Assembly (NCBI RefSeq): GCF_000712055.1 | Contig: NZ_JOOA01000002.1 | Coordinates: forward strand, 310,001-374,000 | Origin: Ruminococcus sp. HUN007 | GTDB taxonomy: Bacteria > Bacillota > Clostridia > Oscillospirales > Ruminococcaceae | Length of the DNA: 64,000 bases | Direction of reading: 5' to 3' | Notes under the pieces: generated by a model | What the model saw: only the letters and a program-made list of their open reading frames with translations | Told to the model about the DNA's origin: nothing | Database searches by the model: none | Shown here: piece after piece, positions 46,977 to 55,810 of the stretch | Position numbering within the stretch: the first letter of the stretch is position 1 | How the letters are laid out: each line of letters opens with the position of its first letter | Translations under genes and position numbers: made by a program

Positions 46977-48734
46977 TTACTTCAAAACCCATTTACCGGA
47001 TTTATTATTTCCTACTCGGAATAACACTCCGGCTTCCTGTAATTCTTTTATATACCTTAATACCGTGCTCCTGGAAATTCCAGTATTTTCAGCTAACTGA
47101 TTAATAGTATAATTATCGTTATTAATTATTTCCATCACAATATGCTTGGCCACTATTTTTTTTCTTTCTTTATATGAATCAACTAATGTCATAGCCATTA
47201 TTCCAAAGTCATCAACTTCATTTTTTAAATGTTTTACGGTATCATTTACTTCTTTTTCAGTGCCAACTAAGCTTTTATTGGTGTCATTTAAGTCTTTATT
47301 AGTATCATTTAAGCTTTTATCGGTGCCATTTAAGTCTTTATTAGTATCATTTAAGCTTTTATCGGTATCATTTAAGTCTTTATTAGTATCATTTAAGCTT
47401 TTATCGGTGTCATTTGAATTTTCTATATTGTCACTTTCACAATTCTCTATGCCATTTTCATCATAAAAATCTTCACGAATAAACAACCTTGTGATAAAGA
47501 AGCTATGCTCATCATCGGTTATGAATTCAGGAAGCGGAGAACCATTTCGTTCAAGAGCTTTAAGAATTTTTCTGAATCCGGTATTTCTGCCTTCTGTAAG
47601 GTGCATCTCTTTAAGAAAATCCCCTATGCGGCGATTACGGTATCTGCGTACAAATACATTGAAATTCTTTAAAGCATCAACTGTAACCGATCTGTCTGGT
47701 CCAGGGAAACTGAGTATTTCGATTTTATCCTTTTCTACGCGCACTTCAATAGGTTCACGCACATCATATGCCTTATGATAAACGGCATTTGCAAGACTTT
47801 CTTCTATTGCTGCATACGGATAGTTAAAGAAGCGATCAGCCTCTGCACGATCCGGATACTTTATAACACGTTCCTTGATCACGGTATTCTGAATATATCG
47901 CAGGGCCTCACGTAACTGCTGATGCAATGGTCCTTTGAATATCTTTTCCTCGATTCGATCTCCCCCTACACCCTCAGGGAATTCAACGACATCGATCTGA
48001 GCACACGGAATATACTTTTCAGGATCCATACTGAAGAACAACAGACCAACATTTTTAGGTCTCATAAATTCCGGCATACTGTTTGATATACCGAGATTTA
48101 TGCAAAGGCGATTAAATTCCATAGTATCCGCTTCATCAAACAAAGCACTGTCGATCTCTTTCAGATATGATTTGATAAGTGTGATATTAAGGTCTGTCAT
48201 ATCAGCCTGATGACAGATGCGGTCATCAAACGGGATCTGATTTGAAAGAGCAAAAAGATCATTTGTCTCCTGCGGAGATGGCTTTATAGTACTCGCCATT
48301 TTACGGATCCAGTAAACAGTTTCAGAAGATGCCACAGCTTTCCCTTTTGAATAAGTGAACGTTGACGGACTTCTGTACGGGCGAACAGCTCCGCCGGGGC
48401 ACCATACTACTATGAGTTTTGTATTTGCATCATAATCAACAGGTGCAACTATAGGAAGATAATCCGGTTCAATAAGCTTGCACTTATTGAGAAGATCTTT
48501 CAGTATAGTATCGACTTCGGAAAGAGGCAATCCTTTTATCGGAAACTTCGGCCTTCCGTTATCGTCTTCTACTCCGATCACAAGATAACCGCCACCCCAG
48601 TTATCAAGGTCGTTAGCAAATGCTGTTATGGTTTTTAAAGAAGCCTCCGGTTTCCATGATTCTTTGAATTCAATACGTGCCCATTCGACCACACTTCCGG
48701 AAAGCAGGGTATGTATATTTGTAGGAATAGCCAT
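46977..48734 (-). CDS. AlbA_2 (Schlafen-type) ATP-binding transcriptional regulator with heptad repeat region
   Basis: The protein has 585 residues. The N-terminal AlbA_2 domain (about 10-130) contains 'WARIEFKESW' and 'WGGGYLVIGVEDDNG'. An ATPase_c_4-like region (about 290-405) has 'AIEESLANAVYHKAYD' and 'EGRNTGFRKIL'. Next comes a run of nine seven-residue repeats (NDTDKSL, NDTNKDL types) encoded at 47226-47414, predicted as a polar coiled coil or flexible spacer. The C-terminus is a winged HTH ('YTINQLAENTGISRSTVLRY'). Such proteins are widespread in accessory regions and often of unknown function; Schlafen-like domains also occur in nucleases and defence proteins. It is leftward and divergent from the zinc-ribbon gene, sharing an A+T-rich intergenic region. 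Confidence 0.8.
   Translation of the reverse strand: MAIPTNIHTLLSGSVVEWARIEFKESWKPEASLKTITAFANDLDNWGGGYLVIGVEDDNGRPKFPIKGLPLSEVDTILKDLLNKCKLIEPDYLPIVAPVDYDANTKLIVVWCPGGAVRPYRSPSTFTYSKGKAVASSETVYWIRKMASTIKPSPQETNDLFALSNQIPFDDRICHQADMTDLNITLIKSYLKEIDSALFDEADTMEFNRLCINLGISNSMPEFMRPKNVGLLFFSMDPEKYIPCAQIDVVEFPEGVGGDRIEEKIFKGPLHQQLREALRYIQNTVIKERVIKYPDRAEADRFFNYPYAAIEESLANAVYHKAYDVREPIEVRVEKDKIEILSFPGPDRSVTVDALKNFNVFVRRYRNRRIGDFLKEMHLTEGRNTGFRKILKALERNGSPLPEFITDDEHSFFITRLFIREDFYDENGIENCESDNIENSNDTDKSLNDTNKDLNDTDKSLNDTNKDLNGTDKSLNDTNKDLNDTNKSLVGTEKEVNDTVKHLKNEVDDFGIMAMTLVDSYKERKKIVAKHIVMEIINNDNYTINQLAENTGISRSTVLRYIKELQEAGVLFRVGNNKSGKWVLK
47226..47414 (-). repeat. Nine 21-base tandem repeats (coding heptads)
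   Basis: Units alternate between two near-identical 21-base forms, making a 42-base higher-order repeat over most of the array (CATTTAAGTCTTTATTAGTAT and CATTTAAGCTTTTATCGG types). Because 21 is a multiple of three, copy-number change would not break the frame. Confidence 0.85.
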
Positions 48735-48989
48735 GTGTTTTCACCGTCTTTCTGATTTAACTACTTTAAATTATATAATAAAAAAACAATAATCGCAACT
48801 ACGAATTCCATGATTTCACAATAATTAGTCATTATTTAGCTGATATTACATCGCTAATTCATCGTACAATATTCAAAACAAATATTGTTTTTTTATATCG
48901 AATGTGCTATAATTAAACCACAATATGTATAGACTTATTAACTAATATTTTCATTGCGAAAATATAATATGATATTGGAGGGATTAAAA

Positions 48990-50513
48990 ATGCAATGTCC
49001 TAATTGTGGCGCTGAAATCGTAAATAATAAATGTGATTACTGTGATACCAAGATTTCAAATTATCATAGCAAGAATACACCAAGTATCCGTCCTAATTAT
49101 AGCAATTTTTCAAATTCATTAGCAATTAACGGTGGCAATGCAACAGGTAATATAGGCCAAGTTAATAAACTATATGATGAAGAAAAGTTTCATGCAGCAC
49201 AAGGACATGGTTATGCAGCTGAAAGAGCAAACAATTTATGCGATAAAGCAACTGGTCATAAAGCTAAGATTGTAGGAGATAACAATGCTTTAAATGGAGC
49301 AGATCGTATAGTTGACGGGGTAATGATTCAATCAAAGTATTGTAAAACCGGAAAAGCTTGTATAAATAATTGCTTCCAAGACGGCAAATTCAGATATATG
49401 GTGGATGGTAAACCAATGCAAATAGAAGTTCCGTCAGATAATTATGAAGAAGCAATAAAGGCTATGGAAGAAAAAATAAAAGAAGGGAAAATGCCTGGCA
49501 TAACCAACCCTAATGAAGCTAAAAACATAATAAGAAAAGGTCACTTTACCTATTCACAAGCCAAAAATATTGCTAAAGCAGGAACTATTGAATCGCTTTC
49601 CTACGACGCAGCTAACGGCATTATAATATCGTCTTCTACATTTGGAATTACAACAATCATTTCTTTAGCAACAAACCTATGGAACGGAGAAGATTTTGAA
49701 AAATCACTTAAAATGGCAACTTTATCAGGTTTAGAAGTAAGCGGAACTGCATTTGTCACGACTATTATTTCAAGTCAATTAGAAAAAGCAGGATTAAATT
49801 ATGCTATGGTTGAAAGTACAGAGGCAATTGTTAAAGTTTTAGGTCCAAAAGCTTCGGCTGTATTAGTAAATGCATTTCGGAAATCCACTCAAAACGGAAG
49901 CAATATACATGGTGTGGCCGCAATGAAAAGTGCAGCCAAAATATTAAGAACTAATATAATAACAACTGGAACGACAATAGTGGTTCTTTCATTTTATGAT
50001 ATTATCGATATATTAAATGGTAGAATCTCTTTCAAGCAATTACTTTTGAATTTTAACCAAAACGTGATTTGTAAAACATCAGGAAGTATTGGGATAATCA
50101 TTTCTGGAACTATACCTGGAGTTGGACATATTATTAGTATTGCTATCAGTTCAGCAGTAACTTCAACAATTAATTTAACAAACACCTTTATTATGGAAAA
50201 ATTGGTTACAAGTGATGCACAACAAATGATAAAAGTAATTCAATGTGAACTTGAAAAATTATCTATCGATTATTTACTAAATCAATCTGAAATAGATATA
50301 ATTCAGAATAATTTAGCTGAAATTATTGATGGCAATATAATCAAACAAATGTATGCTAGTAAATGCAGAGAGGAATATGCATGCAATCTTCTTATTCCAA
50401 TCATCGAAAAAGAAACTGGAAAACGTAACAGATTAGAAAAAATTAATACTGATCAAATATCTGAAAATCTTAAAGTAATACTCGAAGATATTGCAAATAC
50501 TTCTAACTTATAA
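48990..50513 (+). CDS. Zinc-ribbon protein with PD-(D/E)xK-like motif and hydrophobic glycine-rich domain
   Basis: The protein has 507 residues. ATG 48990 follows GGAGGG (48977-48982). Residues 1-21 are a zinc ribbon (Cys3, Cys6, Cys15, Cys18). After an Asn/Ser linker, residues about 60-170 contain 'GHGYAAERANNLCDK' (Glu78), 'NGADRIVDG' (Asp105) and 'IQSKYCKTG' (Gln114, Lys116), an order and spacing that fit the E...D...QxK active site of PD-(D/E)xK nucleases; this is inference. Residues about 205-420 have three or four hydrophobic, Gly/Ser/Thr-rich segments (such as 'TTGTTIVVLSFYDIIDIL' and 'GSIGIIISGTIPGVGHIISI') that could insert into membrane. A charged helical tail follows. I do not recognise a named family. 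The gene and its flanks are visibly richer in A+T, and use more AAT/ATA/TTA codons, than neighbours, suggesting transfer. Confidence 0.75.
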   Translation: MQCPNCGAEIVNNKCDYCDTKISNYHSKNTPSIRPNYSNFSNSLAINGGNATGNIGQVNKLYDEEKFHAAQGHGYAAERANNLCDKATGHKAKIVGDNNALNGADRIVDGVMIQSKYCKTGKACINNCFQDGKFRYMVDGKPMQIEVPSDNYEEAIKAMEEKIKEGKMPGITNPNEAKNIIRKGHFTYSQAKNIAKAGTIESLSYDAANGIIISSSTFGITTIISLATNLWNGEDFEKSLKMATLSGLEVSGTAFVTTIISSQLEKAGLNYAMVESTEAIVKVLGPKASAVLVNAFRKSTQNGSNIHGVAAMKSAAKILRTNIITTGTTIVVLSFYDIIDILNGRISFKQLLLNFNQNVICKTSGSIGIIISGTIPGVGHIISIAISSAVTSTINLTNTFIMEKLVTSDAQQMIKVIQCELEKLSIDYLLNQSEIDIIQNNLAEIIDGNIIKQMYASKCREEYACNLLIPIIEKETGKRNRLEKINTDQISENLKVILEDIANTSNL

Positions 50514-50621
50514 AACCAATAAGCTCTGATATTAGCGAATTGAAAGATTATAAAAATCAATTCTGGATAGGAAATATCAACTCATATTCTCGCAGAACGG
50601 AGTAAAAACAATGAATTTCGA

Positions 50622-50960
50622 ATGGAAAAGTGTTATCTCAACGTCCCGTTAAACGAAACCGGAATTCAGGATCATGAATACGATACTGATATGTCTAACA
50701 TATACACTGTAACACTCGACATCAAAGAATACGATCTTCTCAGTGATTTATTTCATGAATGGAATCAGAAGTTTGATATCATTATTGATATCTTTGAAGA
50801 TGAGACATTAAATGCTGAATCATGTTCAGAAGCAATGATAATACTTGATAATCACATTAATCAGAACAATAATGAAGATTTCAGAAAAGCAGCGCAAAAA
50901 CTAAAACTTGCACTCAGTAAAGCAATACAGCTAAACATGCCGCTATTTCTTGATTTTTAA
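50622..50960 (+). CDS. Small acidic protein of unknown function, start uncertain
   Basis: The protein has 112 residues, is acidic, has no signal or membrane segment, and is predicted alpha/beta then helical. I do not recognise it. The only good ribosome site (ACGGAG, 50597-50601) is placed for ATG 50611, which is in another frame and reads MNFEWK before a stop. Adding one A to the A4 run at about 50625-50628 would join MNFEWKK to the present frame as a 116-residue protein. So either the start is the poorly placed ATG 50622 or a base is missing. It lies 108 bases after the zinc-ribbon gene, same strand, and could be its partner. Confidence 0.55.
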   Translation: MEKCYLNVPLNETGIQDHEYDTDMSNIYTVTLDIKEYDLLSDLFHEWNQKFDIIIDIFEDETLNAESCSEAMIILDNHINQNNNEDFRKAAQKLKLALSKAIQLNMPLFLDF

Positions 50961-51012
50961 GTTACTAAAACTTCTTAGTTCTGTCTTATCGGATGTGAAA
51001 AACTTAACTCAG

Positions 51013-51037
51013 ATTTTCCAGACACCGTCTGGAAAAT
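51013..51037. terminator. Hairpin, probable terminator
   Basis: The perfect 11-base stem ATTTTCCAGAC / GTCTGGAAAAT with a three-base loop lies 52 bases after the small acidic protein gene. The T run is weak. Confidence 0.55.
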
Positions 51038-51091
51038 TTCAGATGTAGATATCTTATAACAATCAAATAAAACCTTTCAGGAGAAACAAAA

Positions 51092-51679
51092 ATGAACTCA
51101 ATATATGACAGAAGAAGCATACGAAAATACAAGGACAAATCGGTAGATAAGCAGCTCATAACAGCTATGATCGACGCCGGCAGAGTTGCACCTTCAGCGA
51201 AAAACAGACAACCGTGGAAATACATTGTTTTCTCTGGACAATCAAAAGAAGAAATGCTTGATAAAATGGAAGCCGGAATTAACAGAGAAGTAAACGGATC
51301 ACCTTCCCTCCCGGCATCATCAAATGGCATTCCTGATGCACGTAATACACTTAAAATTATGCGGGAAGCACCGGTCATCATTCTTGTACTCAATACAAAC
51401 GGAAAATCACCCTTTGAACCAATAAGTGCAGATGGCCGTATCACTGAGATATGCGATACACTTTCGATAGGTGCATCAATACAGAATATTCTCCTTAAGG
51501 CAACTGAGCTTGGACTCGGTACCCTTTGGATAGCAAACACCTGCTTTGCTTACAGAGAACTCACTGAATATCTTGATACCAAAAATCAGCTTGTCGGCGC
51601 GATTGCCGTCGGCTATCCGGATGAATCACCAAATCCGCGTCCGAGAAAATCACTCGATGAAATAATAGAGTTTCGATAA
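51092..51679 (+). CDS. Nitroreductase-family flavoprotein
   Basis: The protein has 195 residues. 'YDRRSIRKYKDKSVDKQL' and 'APSAKNRQPWKYIVFSG' are FMN-binding signatures, 'LGTLWIANTC' and 'AIAVGYPDESPNPRPRKSL' complete the fold. It is an NAD(P)H-dependent FMN enzyme reducing nitro compounds, quinones or similar; the natural substrate is unknown. CAGGAGAAAC precedes the ATG. Confidence 0.9.
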   Translation: MNSIYDRRSIRKYKDKSVDKQLITAMIDAGRVAPSAKNRQPWKYIVFSGQSKEEMLDKMEAGINREVNGSPSLPASSNGIPDARNTLKIMREAPVIILVLNTNGKSPFEPISADGRITEICDTLSIGASIQNILLKATELGLGTLWIANTCFAYRELTEYLDTKNQLVGAIAVGYPDESPNPRPRKSLDEIIEFR

Positions 51680-51723
51680 TGGATTGTCCGCTTTTGAACG
51701 ATTATTACGGAACGAATAATAAC

Positions 51724-51739
51724 TTCATTTACGACCACT
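51724..51739. repeat. 16-base direct repeat TTCATTTACGACCACT, left copy
   Basis: An exact copy is at 52638-52653. Each copy is followed by an A run and then a terminator hairpin, and the two flank the GNAT gene. Confidence 0.7.
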
Positions 51740-51741
51740 TA

Positions 51742-51770
51742 AAAAGGAACAGCCGCCGGCTGTTCCTTTT
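51742..51770. terminator. Bidirectional terminator
   Basis: The perfect stem AAAAGGAACAGCCG / CGGCTGTTCCTTTT lies between the converging nitroreductase and GNAT genes. Confidence 0.88.
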
Positions 51771-51781
51771 CCAATTTATAA

Positions 51782-52471
51782 TCAAATCAATGACGAATAG
51801 TACACCCTAAACTTTTCAGCACACTCTTTCCATTCTCGTTCTGCAGCCTGCCAGATAATATTACCTTCTTCGTCGCCCACATTCAGATAAATTCCATCGC
51901 ACTGGTTCCAGCCATATAATAGATATCGTCTGTTTCGGATATAGAAACTGCATTCTTCACCTTTTTCAGCACAGCGAAACAGTTCATCCTGAAAGCTCAG
52001 CCGCATCTGATACCATTCTGCGCCGCCATGTGATGAATCTGAAACGCCTTCATTTACAAATCCAAAACGGCTGTAGAATTTTATAAGTTCTTTTTTACAT
52101 GTAAGAACAATGCCTGTACGACCTCGTTTTTTGGTTTCTTCAATAACGAAACTCATAAGCCGTGATACATTTCCTTTTCTCCTGTATTCCGTATCTGTTG
52201 CCACTCCGAATAACATGAGCCACTCTCCGTCAGGGGCAAAAAGCGATGTGTCTTCATACATCTGATCACACAGGTCTCTCTTCGATGCCGGCATTCCGTT
52301 TATCATTGAAATGATCCTGCCCTCGTCTTCGACGACCCAGAAAGTATCACAATATTTATTTATCCTTAATTCAAATGAATTTCTTTTTGCCGCCTCAGCC
52401 AAAGTAAAACATCTGCTTTCAAGTTCTGTTACACTTTCAAGATCAGACAGAACAACATTTCTAATTTTCAT
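51782..52471 (-). CDS. GNAT-family N-acetyltransferase
   Basis: The protein has 229 residues. The acetyl-CoA site is 'LFGVATDTEYRRKGNVSRLM', preceded by an N-terminal 'VLSDLESVTELESRCF' typical of GNAT proteins. The substrate is unknown. ATG 52471 follows AAGGAG by 11 bases; the frame extends seven codons further to a TTG that lies before the ribosome site and is rejected. Confidence 0.85.
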   Translation of the reverse strand: MKIRNVVLSDLESVTELESRCFTLAEAAKRNSFELRINKYCDTFWVVEDEGRIISMINGMPASKRDLCDQMYEDTSLFAPDGEWLMLFGVATDTEYRRKGNVSRLMSFVIEETKKRGRTGIVLTCKKELIKFYSRFGFVNEGVSDSSHGGAEWYQMRLSFQDELFRCAEKGEECSFYIRNRRYLLYGWNQCDGIYLNVGDEEGNIIWQAAEREWKECAEKFRVYYSSLI

Positions 52472-52637
52472 TTTCAGTATATCTCCTTGCAACTTCTTTT
52501 CCGGTGATAAGTACCTCTTTCTTGTGAAGCAACTTGCCCTACTAATAATATCAAAACAGTATGATTATATCATACCGCCGAAAGTATGTCAATCAAATAT
52601 ATCATTTATACCGAGATATACCAGAACAAAAAATCAA

Positions 52638-52653
52638 TTCATTTACGACCACT
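52638..52653. repeat. 16-base direct repeat TTCATTTACGACCACT, right copy
   Basis: It is identical to 51724-51739 and lies just before the terminator of the xylose operon. Confidence 0.7.
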
Positions 52654-52656
52654 AAA

Positions 52657-52690
52657 AAAACAGGAGCAGCCTTCGTGTTGCTCCTGTTTT
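52657..52690. terminator. Terminator of the xylose operon
   Basis: The stem AAAACAGGAGCA / TGCTCCTGTTTT is flanked by A and T runs, so it works in both directions. It lies 139 bases beyond the xylB stop. Confidence 0.8.
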
Positions 52691-52828
52691 TGTGTGTCTG
52701 TTATGACTACTATATGATGAGATGAGAAAGGAAAATGTCTTAATCTTTGCGATCTTCGCACTGCTGCGATTTTCGCGACGGACTTCACTGCGGTTCAGAA
52801 CAGTAAAGTCTGATTATGCACGCTGTTA

Positions 52829-54352
52829 TCAGAGTGCTGCGAGTTCCTTGCAGTTTCCTGCTATAGAACCGTAAAGTTTTGTGTAGAGCTGATAGTACTT
52901 TTCGTACTCAGCTGTTCTTGAAGCGTCAGGTTCCTGTGTCTTGTCAGTCTTTATCATGACTTCACATGCCTTTTCAACGCTTTCGTAAACGCCTGTACCA
53001 ACGAATGCAAGTATCGCAACACCGAGTGCCGGACCTTCCTTGCATGTTACTGTTTTAACAGGACAGTCATAAAGATCTGCGAGCATGGTTCTCCAGAGAG
53101 GAGATGTTCCGCCGCCGCCGCAGGCCATCATGTCATTTATCTCAGTACCCATTTCACTGATGATACTCTTGCAGTCGCGGAGTGAGTAAGCTACACCTTC
53201 CATTACCGCACGGATGAAATGAGCCTTGGTATGCATTGCTGAGAGTCCGAAGAAGCATCCTCTTATATCAGGATCGAGATGAGGAGTTCTTTCTCCCATG
53301 AGATAAGGGAGATACAGAAGCTTGTCAGCGCCTATTTTAACTGATTCAGCTTCCTTGTCCATAAGGAAGTATTCACTTACACCTTCAGCATTAGCCTTAT
53401 CCATTTCTTCCTTGCAGAAGTTGTCACGGAACCACTTGAGTGACAGGCCGGCAGCCTGTGTAACGCCCATGATGTGCCAGCAGCCTGGTACCGCACAGCA
53501 GAATGTATGAACTCTGCCCTTAGGGTCGATCTGAACTGATGATGTGTGTGCAAATACAACACCGCTGGTTCCGATAGTTGTAAATGCCTTTCCGTCCTTA
53601 ACAATTCCTGTACCGACTGCAGCTGCAGCATTGTCGCCTGCACCGCCTACGACCGGTGTGCCGGCCTTAAGTCCGGTGATCTGTGCAGCCTTCTCGGTTA
53701 TGTAACCTGTTATTTCAGGTGATTCATAAACCTTTGCAAGAAGTGATTTGTCTATATCAAGCTTTTCAAGCACTTCATCAGACCAGCATCTGTTAGGAAC
53801 ATCGAGAAGCTGCATACCTGAAGCATCAGATACTTCAGTAGCATATTCACCTGTGAGCATGAAGCGTACATAGTCCTTTGGAAGAAGGATATGACGACAC
53901 TTCTTGTAATTCTCAGGTTCGTTGTTTCTTACCCAGAGGATCTTTGAAGCTGTAAATCCTGTAAGTGCAGGATTTGCTGTTATCTCAATAAGTCTCTTTG
54001 CTCCAACTTTTTCAGTTATCTCTTCGCATTCCTTTGCAGTACGCTGATCACACCAGATGATAGACTTTCTGATGACTTCATTATTTTCGTCAAGCATTAC
54101 AAGACCATGCATCTGACCTGAAAGCCCAACACCTGCGATATCGGAAGCATCAACTCCGCTGTCAGCAATTATCTTCTTTATTGTATCAGCAGCAGCGTTA
54201 TACCAGTCTGTCGGTTCCTGCTCAGCGTATCCGTTCTTTTCCTGATAGAGCGGATACTCGGCTGAAGCAGAAGCCATAACCTTACCTGTTTCGTCGAACA
54301 GAACAGACTTTGTGCCGCTGGTGCCTATGTCAACACCAATTGCGTATTTCAT
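52829..54352 (-). CDS. xylB: Xylulokinase
   Basis: The protein has 507 residues. FGGY-family features are 'GVDIGTSGTKSVLFDE' (phosphate 1), 'GLSGQMHGLV', 'IIWCDQRT', 'GAGDNAAAAVGTG' and 'ACGGGGTSPLWRTMLAD'. It phosphorylates D-xylulose to xylulose 5-phosphate for the pentose phosphate route. CGGAGGACTT precedes the ATG; it lies 15 bases after xylA. It is last gene of the xylose operon. Confidence 0.95.
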   Translation of the reverse strand: MKYAIGVDIGTSGTKSVLFDETGKVMASASAEYPLYQEKNGYAEQEPTDWYNAAADTIKKIIADSGVDASDIAGVGLSGQMHGLVMLDENNEVIRKSIIWCDQRTAKECEEITEKVGAKRLIEITANPALTGFTASKILWVRNNEPENYKKCRHILLPKDYVRFMLTGEYATEVSDASGMQLLDVPNRCWSDEVLEKLDIDKSLLAKVYESPEITGYITEKAAQITGLKAGTPVVGGAGDNAAAAVGTGIVKDGKAFTTIGTSGVVFAHTSSVQIDPKGRVHTFCCAVPGCWHIMGVTQAAGLSLKWFRDNFCKEEMDKANAEGVSEYFLMDKEAESVKIGADKLLYLPYLMGERTPHLDPDIRGCFFGLSAMHTKAHFIRAVMEGVAYSLRDCKSIISEMGTEINDMMACGGGGTSPLWRTMLADLYDCPVKTVTCKEGPALGVAILAFVGTGVYESVEKACEVMIKTDKTQEPDASRTAEYEKYYQLYTKLYGSIAGNCKELAAL

Positions 54353-54367
54353 CGAAGTCCTCCGGAA

Positions 54368-55684
54368 TTATAAGCTGAAAAGTACGTTGTTTACGATTGA
54401 TTCGAGCATTTCCTGTCTGCCGCTTGTGAGTGATGCTGTAACGTCACCCTTTTCAAGAGCATACTTTTCAAGGTCAGCAATTGTAGCCTTGCCTGAGATA
54501 ACGTCAGCACCGATACCTGTGTTCCATGAAGAGTAACGGTCAGCTACGAACTTGTCGATACGTCCGTCTTCGATGAGCTTAACTGCTGCTCTTAAACCAA
54601 GAGCAAATGTATCCATACCTGCAATGTAAGCGTGGAAGATGTCTTCTCTTGTGAATGAACCTCTTCTAGCCTTTGAGTCGAAGTTGAGACCGCCGTTTGT
54701 GAAGCCGCCTGCCTTGAGAACTTCGTACATGCAGAATGTTGCGTCATAAATGTTTGTTGGGAACTGGTCTGTATCCCATCCGAGGAGTGTGTCGCCCTGG
54801 TTAGCGTCGATAGAACCGAATACACCATTGTCTCTTGCAACGCGGAGTTCGTGCTGGAATGTGTGCTGTGCAAGTGTAGCGTGGTTAGCTTCGATGTTCA
54901 TCTTGAAGTCCTTGTCGAGGCCGTATTTCTTTAAGAAACCGATAACTGTAGCTGTATCGAAATCATACTGGTGCTTTGTTGGTTCCTTTGGCTTTGGTTC
55001 AATGTAGAAGTCACCGTCAAAGCCGATTGAACGAGCGTAGTCAACAGCCATTCTCATGAGACGAGCCATGTTGTCCTGTTCGAGCTTCATGTCTGTGTTG
55101 AGGAGTGTTTCGTAACCCTCACGACCGCCCCAGAAAACGTAGCCCTTACCGCCGAGCTTAACTGTGCATTCGATAGCCTTCTTGATCTGAGCTGCTGCAA
55201 ATGCGAAAACGTCAGCTGATGGTGATGTGCCTGCACCGTGCATATATCTTGGATTACCGAAGCAGTTTGCAGTACCCCAGAGGAGCTTCTTGCCTGCAAG
55301 CTTTGTCTTCATGTAGTCTGTGATCTCATCGAGTCTCTTGTTTGTCTCAGCAAGTGTTTCAGCTTCAGGAGCGATGTCTCTGTCGTGGAAGCAGTAGTAG
55401 TCGATAGAAAGCTTGTCCATGATCTCTGCAGCTGCATCGATCTTAGCCTTAGCTATTTCCATCGGATCAGAAGCACCCCACTTCTTGTCTGTTGTACCAA
55501 CGCCGAACATATCTGTACCGTCGCCGCCCATTGTGTGCCACCATGAAAGTGCAAACTTGAGGTGTTCACGCATCTTCTTGCCGCAGATTACTTCTTCAGG
55601 ATCATAATACTTGAATGCGAGTGGGTTTGTGCTTGTCTTGCCTTCGTACTTGATCTTATCGATTCCTTTGAAAAATTCGCTCAT
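54368..55684 (-). CDS. xylA: Xylose isomerase
   Basis: The protein has 438 residues, the class II length. '[11 protein letters not shown]' carries the catalytic His100 and Asp103, and '[16 protein letters not shown]', '[14 protein letters not shown]', '[11 protein letters not shown]' and '[14 protein letters not shown]' carry the metal ligands. It converts D-xylose to D-xylulose. AAAAGGAGTTAATTATC precedes the ATG. A repeat element (55719-55799) lies between it and the upstream GH3 gene. Codon use is strongly biased, consistent with high expression. Confidence 0.97.
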   Translation of the reverse strand: MSEFFKGIDKIKYEGKTSTNPLAFKYYDPEEVICGKKMREHLKFALSWWHTMGGDGTDMFGVGTTDKKWGASDPMEIAKAKIDAAAEIMDKLSIDYYCFHDRDIAPEAETLAETNKRLDEITDYMKTKLAGKKLLWGTANCFGNPRYMHGAGTSPSADVFAFAAAQIKKAIECTVKLGGKGYVFWGGREGYETLLNTDMKLEQDNMARLMRMAVDYARSIGFDGDFYIEPKPKEPTKHQYDFDTATVIGFLKKYGLDKDFKMNIEANHATLAQHTFQHELRVARDNGVFGSIDANQGDTLLGWDTDQFPTNIYDATFCMYEVLKAGGFTNGGLNFDSKARRGSFTREDIFHAYIAGMDTFALGLRAAVKLIEDGRIDKFVADRYSSWNTGIGADVISGKATIADLEKYALEKGDVTASLTSGRQEMLESIVNNVLFSL

Positions 55685-55718
55685 GATAATTAACTCCTTT
55701 TATTATGAATTAGTTTTA

Positions 55719-55799
55719 GGAAACACTGATTTCAGGAGGTAGGATTTGCGGGACTTCGCCCCGAACCCCACGCTGATTTATGAATAAATCAGCGTTTCC
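55719..55799. repeat. Dispersed palindromic element, copy 4 (internally deleted)
   Basis: About 81 bases: left end GGAAACACTGATT, the GGATTTGCGGGACTTCGCCCC segment and the right hairpin CGCTGATTTATG-AATAAATCAGCG ending TTTCC. The CCGG hairpin is missing. It lies inside the operon, between the GH3 and xylA genes. Confidence 0.75.
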
Positions 55800-55810
55800 T
55801 TAAAAATTAT

